Source: JBGYPP01 sp041838515
GTDB lineage: Bacteria > Bacillota > Clostridia > Lachnospirales > Lachnospiraceae
Direction: 5' to 3'
Length of the DNA stretch: 6,887 nucleotides
Assembly: GCA_041838515.1 (NCBI GenBank)
Contig: JBGYPP010000054.1
Coordinates: 1-6,887, forward strand
This document shows positions 1-4,993 of the stretch, piece after piece. Made by a program: the position numbers and the translations under genes. The notes beneath the pieces were generated by a model, which was not told the DNA's origin, searched no databases, and saw only the letters and a list, made by a program, of their open reading frames with translations. Numbering within the stretch: the stretch's first letter is position 1; each line of letters opens with the position of its first letter.

Positions 1-389
1 GATCCATTCCTCCATATGTTCATCATTATACATCTATGTTAAGAATAGTTCATGTTTAACTTGTGCTATTTATATTCTAGCACCATTGTAACTATAAGTG
101 ATGATAAAGACAAACAGCGGGACGAAGTGATAAACACAGTACAGAAAGGCTTTTCGCTCAATGTCATGTATTGGGTAAAGAGTGATGTCGGCAATTTTGC
201 ATTGTAGGACGGGCAGCAAAGTACTATTAGTCTATGACTATATATCAGCGGCGACTTTTCTTAATCACAGAGCTTTTTTCAATCTGACATAGGAAGAAAA
301 AATCAGCTTCTTGAGAAAGATATCCCGTCCGGGTGTTTTGATGGAATAGAGGATGAAGAAAGGGGGATGGGGATGTGGAAAGGAAGAAT
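1..389. other. AT-rich leader region without a convincing gene
   Basis: This stretch is clearly richer in A and T than the genes that follow. Plus-strand reading frames are short. The longest noticed is 52-207 (51 codons from an ATG), whose second half, around residues 17-51, reads like ordinary protein; it has no ribosome binding site and matches no family I recognise, so it could be a decayed gene remnant or chance. A short inverted repeat, GTGCTA-N9-TAGCAC, lies at 63-83. Long minus-strand frames here are shadows of the downstream GTPase gene. The region probably separates the G3E operon from an upstream gene outside the window. Confidence 0.6.
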
Positions 390-419
390 TTGCCAAAGAA
401 AATGCATATCGTATATACT
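390..419 (+). promoter_or_regulatory. Sigma-A type promoter of the G3E GTPase operon
   Basis: TTGCCA (390-395) and TATACT (414-419) match -35 and -10 hexamers and are separated by 18 bp. Transcription would begin near 426, just ahead of the AGGAGG ribosome binding site at 433-438. The assignment rests on hexamer match and position only. Confidence 0.55.
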
Positions 420-429
420 AACGGATATG
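405..429. promoter_or_regulatory. Candidate operator: inverted repeat over the -10 region
   Basis: CATATC (405-410) and GATATG (424-429) are inverted repeats with a 13-bp spacer. They bracket the -10 hexamer and the expected start of transcription, where a repressor could act. The site does not match the B. subtilis Zur box as I know it (TCGTAAT-type half-sites), so the regulator is unknown. The repeat is short and AT-rich, so chance is possible. Confidence 0.25.
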
Positions 430-445
430 GGGAGGAGGCATGGAT

Positions 446-1558
446 ATGCGGGTGGACATTATTTCCGGTTTTTTGGGCGCAGGCAAGACCACTCTGGCGC
501 GCAAGCTGCTGCGTGAAGCAGTGGCCGGCCAGAAGATCGTGATGATAGAAAATGAGTTCGGAGAGATAGGCATAGACGGAGGTTTTTTGGAGGAATACGG
601 CATAGAGCTGCGGGAGATGAACTCCGGCTGTATTTGCTGTTCCCTGGTGGGGGATTTCCAAAAGGCCCTGACGGAGGTCATCAGCCAGTATGCGCCGGAC
701 CGTATATGGATAGAACCCTCCGGCGTGGGCAAGCTGTCGGATGTGCTGGGAGCCGTGGAAAAGGTCTGTGAGAAAAATCCGGATTTGGAGCTGGGTTTTG
801 TGGCGACAGTTGTGGATGTGCAGAGGGGAAAGAGGTATCTGCGGAATTTTGGAGAATTTTTTGCAGACCAAATCGCCCATGCCCAGACGGTGGTCTTGAG
901 CCGCAGCCAGCTGGCCTCGGAGGTCCAGGTGGAGGAGGTGTTGGCCCTGCTGCGCAGCCATAATCTGGCGGGGCGATTTCTGACCACGCCCTGGGATGAC
1001 TTGGATGGTAAGGACTTGATGCAATTTCTGGAGCGGGGAGGGGGGTGGCAGGATCTGCGGCAGGAGTTGCAGGCGGAGGGCTGCGCCCAAGGGCATGACC
1101 ATCATGGCCATGACTGCTGCGGCTCTGGCCATGGATCCCACGGCGGGGGACATGGGGAATGTGTCCAAGTGCATGACCACCATGTCCATGACTGCTGCGG
1201 CCATGGCCATGGATCCCACGGCGGGGGTCATGGGGAATGCGCCCATGGACACCATCACGGCAGCCATACCGCCAGCCAGGTATTTGACAGCTGGGGTCTG
1301 GAAACGCCCCGCCTCTACGACAGGGAGGCGCTGGAGGCCTTTTTGGCCGCGCTGGACGGAGGCAGTTTTGGCCTGGTGTTGCGAGCCAAGGGTATGGTGG
1401 CCGGCCAGGGGCAGTGGTGGTATTTTGATCATGTGCCGGGTGATAGCCGTCTGTGGGAGGGCAAGGCCCGGGCCATAGGCGCGCTCTGTGTCTTGGGTAA
1501 GGATTTGGACAAGCAGGCCTTGGAGAAGGCCTGGTTGGGCATACAGGGGGAGGCATGA
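446..1558 (+). CDS. G3E (COG0523/CobW-type) GTPase with His/Cys-rich metal-binding stretch
   Basis: Predicted cytoplasmic GTP-dependent metallochaperone of the G3E family, which delivers metals such as zinc, cobalt or nickel to target proteins. Numbering from ATG 446 (370 aa), visible elements are the Walker A loop GFLGAGKTT (8-16), the switch-like ENEFGE (35-40), the family metal motif GCICC (61-65), ExSG (90-93), a His/Cys-rich stretch (217-274) with about 20 His and 6 Cys, and a CobW C-terminal-like domain (about 279-370, with VLRAKG). The guanine-specificity motif NKxD is not evident; the equivalent place reads LSRSQ (151-155). An ATG at 440 is in frame but lies only 1 nt after AGGAGG, whereas ATG 446 has 7-nt spacing and gives the usual family N-terminus, so 446 is preferred. 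The stop overlaps the next start by 4 nt (ATGA), implying translational coupling. The family call is strong; the metal is inferred. Confidence 0.9.
   Translation: MRVDIISGFLGAGKTTLARKLLREAVAGQKIVMIENEFGEIGIDGGFLEEYGIELREMNSGCICCSLVGDFQKALTEVISQYAPDRIWIEPSGVGKLSDVLGAVEKVCEKNPDLELGFVATVVDVQRGKRYLRNFGEFFADQIAHAQTVVLSRSQLASEVQVEEVLALLRSHNLAGRFLTTPWDDLDGKDLMQFLERGGGWQDLRQELQAEGCAQGHDHHGHDCCGSGHGSHGGGHGECVQVHDHHVHDCCGHGHGSHGGGHGECAHGHHHGSHTASQVFDSWGLETPRLYDREALEAFLAALDGGSFGLVLRAKGMVAGQGQWWYFDHVPGDSRLWEGKARAIGALCVLGKDLDKQALEKAWLGIQGEA
1094..1249 (+). repeat. Two tandem copies of a 78-bp unit encoding the His/Cys-rich stretch
   Basis: Copy 1 is 1094-1171 and copy 2 is 1172-1249; by hand count 68 of 78 positions match. 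Each encodes 26 residues beginning HDHH and containing HDCCG, GHGSHGGGHGEC and a variable tail. Copy 2 has more histidine (9 against 7), partly from changes of Ser and Gln codons to His. A further HHHGSH follows directly. The unit length is a multiple of three, so copy number could change without breaking the frame. Confidence 0.9.
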
Positions 1559-2484
1559 AAGCCTTTTATTTGATCAACGGTTTTTTGGACGGGGGCAAGT
1601 CGGATTTTCTGCAATATACGCTTTCACAGCCCTATTTTCAGATTTCGGGCCGCACCCTGCTCCTGCTTTGTGAGGAGGGGGAGGTGGAATTTGCCCCGGC
1701 CCTATTGGAAAAACACAGGGTGGATGTGGCTGTGCTGGAATCCGAGGAACAGCTGGAGTCGGGATTTCTGCGCTCCCTGGAAAGGCGTTATGGGCCGGAC
1801 CGCATAGTTATGGAGTATAACGGCATGTGGCCCCTAAAGGGTCGGACCTGGCCCCGGCACTGGCAGCTGGAGCAGCAGATCACCCTGCTGGACGGCGGGA
1901 GCTTTGCCCTGCAATATGCCAACTTCCGCTCCCTGCTGGGGGAGATGGTCAGAAATTCCCACTTGATCATCGTCAACCGATGTGACGGCCTGGACCAGGA
2001 ACTGGCCAAGATACGCCGCAGTCTGAGGGCGGCCAACGGCCAAGCCCAGATTGTATTTGAAAATGCCCAGGGGGAGATGGACATACGCTTTCAGGACGAC
2101 CTGCCCTTTGATATGGACCAGGAACCCATAGAGGTGGATTTGGAGGATTATGGCGCCTGGTATCTGGATTGCCTGGAGAGGGGGGAGGCTTACGCCGGCC
2201 GCAGTGTGCGTTTTGTGGCCAGAGTGGCCCGGCCTGCCGGCCTGCCGGTGGGGTATATGCTGCCCGGCCGCATGGCCATGACTTGCTGTGCAGAGGACAT
2301 GGTATGGATGGCCTATCCCTGCCGGTATGGCCAGGGGGCTGTGTGGGAGCCAGGACAGTGGTTACAGCTATGCTGTCGTGTCCAAATGGAAAGGCTGCCG
2401 GGAATGTCCATGGAGGCGCCGGTGTTGGAGCTTTTGGAGGCCGAGCCGGTGGAGAGGCCGGCCCAGGAATTGGTTTTGTTTTAG
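1555..2484 (+). CDS. Diverged G3E-type GTPase fused to a YcgQ/TIGR03943-like C-terminal domain
   Basis: This 309-aa protein has a G3E-like N-terminal half: Walker A GFLDGGKS (9-16), EYNG (87-90) where G3E proteins have ExSG, and NRCD (141-144) where they have NKxD. The CxCC metal motif is absent. From about residue 195 the sequence changes character: an AGRSVRF segment is followed by RMAMTCCAED (239-248), which resembles the CCxxD-type signature near the end of YcgQ/TIGR03943 (DUF1980) proteins, partners of a YcgR-type permease in zinc-regulated loci of Bacillus. The start overlaps the previous stop and is preceded by GGGGGAGG. Because the upstream gene has an intact metal motif and a His-rich stretch, the two products probably cooperate in metal delivery or sensing. 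No YcgR-like permease is present in the window. The N-terminal fold is confident; the C-terminal assignment is by remembered motif only. Confidence 0.75.
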   Translation: MKAFYLINGFLDGGKSDFLQYTLSQPYFQISGRTLLLLCEEGEVEFAPALLEKHRVDVAVLESEEQLESGFLRSLERRYGPDRIVMEYNGMWPLKGRTWPRHWQLEQQITLLDGGSFALQYANFRSLLGEMVRNSHLIIVNRCDGLDQELAKIRRSLRAANGQAQIVFENAQGEMDIRFQDDLPFDMDQEPIEVDLEDYGAWYLDCLERGEAYAGRSVRFVARVARPAGLPVGYMLPGRMAMTCCAEDMVWMAYPCRYGQGAVWEPGQWLQLCCRVQMERLPGMSMEAPVLELLEAEPVERPAQELVLF

Positions 2485-2776
2485 AACGTACATTTGAAAG
2501 TTTGACCTGCCAGGGCTTGGGAAACAAACCATTGTATAGCATGGCTGGCGGGGTTGGAACTGGGGATGTTTGACGTTTTGGCCACGGGTTTGGCTATAGG
2601 GAATTAGGAAATACCAATCGGAAATACCAATCGGAAATACCAAAGGGTAAGGCGCATGGCCGTGGGGGCGGTTTTGCTTCCGGCAGCATAGTGCTTTGGC
2701 GATCTTGGCCCGGAAATATCTTCGCTGGCGGCAGAGCCGGCCTTTCGGAATCGCATATATAGAAAGAGCGTAACAT
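2485..2776. other. Spacer between the G3E operon and the YlmH-like gene
   Basis: No reading frame here looks coding. A possible weak stem pairs CCTGCCAG (2506-2513) with CTGGCGGG (2545-2552, one G-U pair), but the loop is long and no T-run follows, so I do not call a terminator. The 13-bp triplet repeat at 2607-2645 lies in the middle. No convincing promoter for the downstream gene was found; a TATATA at 2756-2761 lacks a matching -35. Confidence 0.6.
2607..2645 (+). repeat. 13-bp tandem repeat, three copies
   Basis: GGAAATACCAATC occurs perfectly at 2607-2619 and 2620-2632, then as GGAAATACCAAAG at 2633-2645. It is noncoding, so length changes by slippage would be tolerated. No function is evident. 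Confidence 0.9.
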
Positions 2777-3763
2777 ATGGATGAGAAGCTGTTGATGGAA
2801 AAGAGATTGGGGGAAATGGCCCGCCGGGCATATATGCGGGGCGTGCCGGTTTTTTCGGATTTTGTATCTCCGGAGGTGGCAGCTGCCTTTCTGGCCACCC
2901 GGCCGGAGCCGAAGCCACAGATATGGGGAGGGTATGCGGGCGCAGAGAGATGTATGTTGGGCTTTGGGCTTGCGGAGTATTCCCAGATCGCTTCTCATGC
3001 ATTCTCCCAAGATTCCGGCTGCAATGAACCCTGGGAGTTTCCCCAGGGAAATCTCCGGGATGTATCTGGGGGAGCCATTCCCGGTGAGGATATATCCGGG
3101 GGAACCATCCCCGGTGAGGATGTATCCAGGGGAGCCATTCCCGGTGAGGATTTATCCGGGAAAGCCTCTCCCGGCGAAAAATTCTCTAAGAGAACTCCAT
3201 GCAAAGAAAACCCGCCCGGAGAAAGCCGGTTCAAAGAAGTTTTCCCGCTTGCCTGTATCTCTATCACAGCCAAGAACCGTCAATTCGGAGGGGATTTTGG
3301 CCATAGAGATGTGCTGGGTTCCCTGCTGGCCACAGGCTTGGAGAGAGCCGTCTTGGGAGATATACTGCTCTCTCCCGGCCGGGCCTATGTATTTTGCCAT
3401 AGGCGGGTGGAGGGGCATATATGCTCTGCCCTGGAGAGGGTGGGGAGGGCGCCGGTGGAGGTAGCGGCAGGGTGGCCGCCTGCGGATATGACCTCCAAAG
3501 CGCCGGTGGAGAGGCAGATACAGCTCGCCTCTCCCCGGGTGGATGCCGTTTTGGCTAAGGTGTGGAATATCTCCCGGGGCCAGGCCGCCCAGCTGCTGGC
3601 TGCCCAGAGGGTGTTTGTGGACGGCAGAATTTGCGCCAATGGGGCCAAGGCTCTGGGTGAGGGAGCGGCGCTGACCCTGCGGGGATATGGAAAATGCCGC
3701 CTGGGCAGATTGGCCGGCCACAGCCGCAAGGGCAGGGAAATCTGGCAGGTGGAGGTATATTGA
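2777..3763 (+). CDS. YlmH-like S4-domain RNA-binding protein with decapeptide-repeat insertion
   Basis: A 328-aa relative of YlmH, a cytoplasmic S4-domain protein that in Bacillus is encoded near cell-division genes and has been tied to ribosome and translation functions. Residues 1-68 match the family N-terminus (KRLGEMARRAY, VFSDFVSP, GGYAGAERCMLGFG). Residues 156-230 resume it with FPLACISI, GHRDVLGSLLATGLER and LGDILL. An S4 RNA-binding domain fills about 253-311 (RVDAVLAK, SRGQAAQLL, VFVDGR). Between them, about residues 69-155 are not expected in the family and carry four decapeptides plus a decayed fifth (95-144). The family is usually near 250-260 aa, so the excess fits an insertion. 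TAA at 2771-2773 lies in frame just upstream, making ATG 2777 the first possible start, but its ribosome binding site (GAAAGAG) is weak; ATG 2795 is an alternative. The gene is followed at 10 nt by an acetyltransferase, not by division genes. Confidence 0.85.
   Translation: MDEKLLMEKRLGEMARRAYMRGVPVFSDFVSPEVAAAFLATRPEPKPQIWGGYAGAERCMLGFGLAEYSQIASHAFSQDSGCNEPWEFPQGNLRDVSGGAIPGEDISGGTIPGEDVSRGAIPGEDLSGKASPGEKFSKRTPCKENPPGESRFKEVFPLACISITAKNRQFGGDFGHRDVLGSLLATGLERAVLGDILLSPGRAYVFCHRRVEGHICSALERVGRAPVEVAAGWPPADMTSKAPVERQIQLASPRVDAVLAKVWNISRGQAAQLLAAQRVFVDGRICANGAKALGEGAALTLRGYGKCRLGRLAGHSRKGREIWQVEVY
3061..3180 (+). repeat. 30-bp coding minisatellite, four copies
   Basis: Copies lie at 3061-3090, 3091-3120, 3121-3150 and 3151-3180, with a decayed fifth at 3181-3210. 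By hand, copies 1 and 3 match at 28 of 30 positions and copies 1 and 2 at 26 of 30; copy 4 is more diverged. Each encodes a ten-residue unit of consensus D-[VIL]-S-x-G-A-I-P-G-E. Each junction has CCCGG followed about 11 nt later by CCGGG or a near match, so the DNA or RNA could form small hairpins. A perfect palindrome GGATATATCC sits at 3088-3097. A separate hairpin, CCCTGGG/CCCAGGG (3029-3035 and 3042-3048), lies just upstream. Confidence 0.92.
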
Positions 3764-3773
3764 GGAGGCAGAT

Positions 3774-4319
3774 ATGACATATACGGCGCGTCCCATAGAG
3801 GATGGGGATTTGGAGCGGATCATGGTCTGGCGGATGTCGCCGGAGGTAAGCTGCTTTATGAACACGGATCCGGTGCTGACACTGGAGGGACAGAGGCGGT
3901 GGCTGGAGTCCATCAGGCAGAACCCCCTTGTGCGGTACTGGCTGGTGGAGGTAGACGGGCAGCCTGCCGGGGTGCTTAATCTAGCGGATATGGATTTTGC
4001 CGCCAAGCGAAGCTCCTGGGGATATTATATAGGCGAGTTGAACCTGCGTTCCATGAAGTTGGCCATCTCCCTGGAGGCCAGCCTGTATGCCTATGTCTTT
4101 GGCGAGCTGGGTTTTGAGGAGCTGTACGGCCCGGTCTTTCGGGAGAATTGGGCAGTGGTGCGGCTGCACGAGATGCTGGGCGCGGAAATCCTGGAGAAGG
4201 AGCCAAGGGAAGTGGTCAAAAATGGCGTGGCGCATCCGCTGCTGCATGTGCGTATGCTGCGCAGCCAGTGGGAAAAGGCCAGACAGTATTATAAATACCA
4301 GCCCATAGTTTTCTCTTGA
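3774..4319 (+). CDS. GNAT-family N-acetyltransferase, PseH-like
   Basis: A 181-aa predicted cytoplasmic acetyl-CoA-dependent acetyltransferase. The order of motifs resembles PseH, which acetylates an amino-sugar nucleotide in pseudaminic acid synthesis: an N-terminal VWRMSPEVSCFM (18-29), QRRWLESI (40-47), YWLVEVDGQPAGVLNL (55-70) and the C-terminal VFRENWAVVRLHEMLGA (121-137), the typical GNAT end-of-core helix. The acetyl-CoA pyrophosphate loop usually seen as (Q/R)xxGx(G/A) is replaced around 92-97 by RSMKLA, without the glycine. ATG 3774 is chosen because AGGAGG (3763-3768) precedes it by 5 nt; an in-frame ATG at 3687 lies deep inside the upstream gene. The ribosome binding site starts on the last base of the ylmH-like stop, so the pair is surely cotranscribed. 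No other pseudaminate genes are nearby, so the substrate is unknown; ribosomal-protein or antibiotic acetylation are alternatives. Confidence 0.8.
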   Translation: MTYTARPIEDGDLERIMVWRMSPEVSCFMNTDPVLTLEGQRRWLESIRQNPLVRYWLVEVDGQPAGVLNLADMDFAAKRSSWGYYIGELNLRSMKLAISLEASLYAYVFGELGFEELYGPVFRENWAVVRLHEMLGAEILEKEPREVVKNGVAHPLLHVRMLRSQWEKARQYYKYQPIVFS

Positions 4320-4327
4320 TGGCCGGG

Positions 4328-4378
4328 CAGGCCTCCAGGCAGGGAGGAAAGATCCGTCTGCTGGAGGCCTGTTTTTTT
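4328..4378 (+). terminator. Intrinsic terminator after the acetyltransferase gene
   Basis: CAGGCCTCCAG (4328-4338) pairs perfectly with CTGGAGGCCTG (4361-4371). Beyond a one-base bulge the stem continues as CAG/CTG, and a run of seven T follows directly. It separates the YlmH-acetyltransferase unit from the heat-shock operon. Confidence 0.92.
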
Positions 4379-4442
4379 CGTAAAATCATTTACCACCCTT
4401 GTTTTCGCAAAATCTAAAGGAAATCTAAAATTCTTTCAGAGG

Positions 4443-4498
4443 AAAATACATGGGAAAACAGGAGAAAAACGGAGAAAAAAAGAGAAAACATATAGAAA
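4443..4498. promoter_or_regulatory. Phased A-tracts upstream of the groES promoter
   Basis: Runs of A start at 4443, 4455, 4465, 4475, 4485 and 4496 on the plus strand, mostly 10 bp apart, on an almost purely purine strand. A-tracts in helical phase are known to curve DNA. The tract ends about 28 bp before the -35 hexamer, a position where curvature or UP-like A/T contacts can stimulate transcription. The role is inferred. Confidence 0.5.
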
Positions 4499-4525
4499 TA
4501 ATGATGTATTTCTTCAAGTCCGGGC

Positions 4526-4554
4526 TTGCCAACTGATGGATGGCTGATTAAGAT
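4526..4554 (+). promoter_or_regulatory. Sigma-A type promoter of groES-groEL
   Basis: TTGCCA (4526-4531) and TAAGAT (4549-4554) are separated by 17 bp. The expected start near 4561 falls just before the CIRCE operator, the normal arrangement for HrcA-controlled chaperonin operons. The -35 hexamer is identical to that proposed for the G3E operon. Confidence 0.7.
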
Positions 4555-4564
4555 GAACATAGTC

Positions 4565-4591
4565 TTAGCACTCAATATCAAAGAGTGCTAA
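4565..4591. promoter_or_regulatory. CIRCE operator (HrcA binding site)
   Basis: TTAGCACTC (4565-4573), a 9-bp spacer and GAGTGCTAA (4583-4591) give a perfect match to the CIRCE consensus. HrcA binds this inverted repeat and represses chaperonin genes until heat or misfolded protein titrates GroEL from HrcA. Here it overlaps the probable start of transcription and lies in the groES leader. Confidence 0.98.
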
Positions 4592-4625
4592 CAAACTCAA
4601 AAGAAGCAGACAAGGAGGAGAGCAT

Positions 4626-4913
4626 ATGAAACTAGTTCCTTTGCAGGATCGTGTGGTATTAAAGCAGTTGGTGGCAGAGGAAACCACCAAGTCCGGCATT
4701 ATATTGCCCGGGCAAAATAAGGAGAAGCCCCAGCAGGCAGAAGTCCTGGCCGTAGGTCCGGGTGGCATGGTGGACGGCAAGGAGATCAAGATGGAGGTCA
4801 AGGTGGGCGACCAGGTCATATTCTCCAAATATGCCGGCACCGAGGTAAAGCTGGATGACCAGGAGTACATACTGGTGCGCCAGAGCGACATTTTGGCCAT
4901 TATTGCGCAGTAA
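4626..4913 (+). CDS. groES: Co-chaperonin GroES (Cpn10)
   Basis: A 95-aa protein of normal family length. GroES forms a heptameric lid that closes the GroEL chamber during ATP-driven folding in the cytoplasm. Family features are the N-terminal LQDRVVLKQL, the mobile loop around residues 17-33 (EETTKSGIILPG) that touches GroEL, VLAVGPG, VGDQVIFSKYAGTEVK and the C-terminal YILVRQSDILAII. ATG 4626 follows AAGGAGG (4612-4618) by 7 nt. The gene is first in the operon behind CIRCE, with groEL 80 nt downstream. Confidence 0.98.
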   Translation: MKLVPLQDRVVLKQLVAEETTKSGIILPGQNKEKPQQAEVLAVGPGGMVDGKEIKMEVKVGDQVIFSKYAGTEVKLDDQEYILVRQSDILAIIAQ

Positions 4914-4993
4914 GGGCCTGAGGCAGGAGTGCAGATAGCGGACAGCGCAGGCTCCGGAGTTTTGGGGGCATATAGCAGATCAAGGAGGAAAAC

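Noticed and set aside
245..1432. A 395-codon minus-strand frame opposite the first G3E gene
   Set aside because: The product is a repetitive Met/Ala-rich translation of the complement of the His-rich stretch, and the plus-strand gene has clear family motifs and a ribosome binding site.
2506..2552. Terminator after the second G3E gene
   Set aside because: The 8-bp stem has a loop of about 31 nt and no T-run follows.
3061..3180. CRISPR-like array
   Set aside because: The 30-bp units are directly adjacent with no spacers and lie in frame inside a gene.
3687..3773. Upstream extension of the acetyltransferase to ATG 3687
   Set aside because: It would overlap the ylmH-like gene by about 77 nt, lacks a ribosome binding site, and the extra residues do not belong to the GNAT fold; ATG 3774 has AGGAGG at good spacing.
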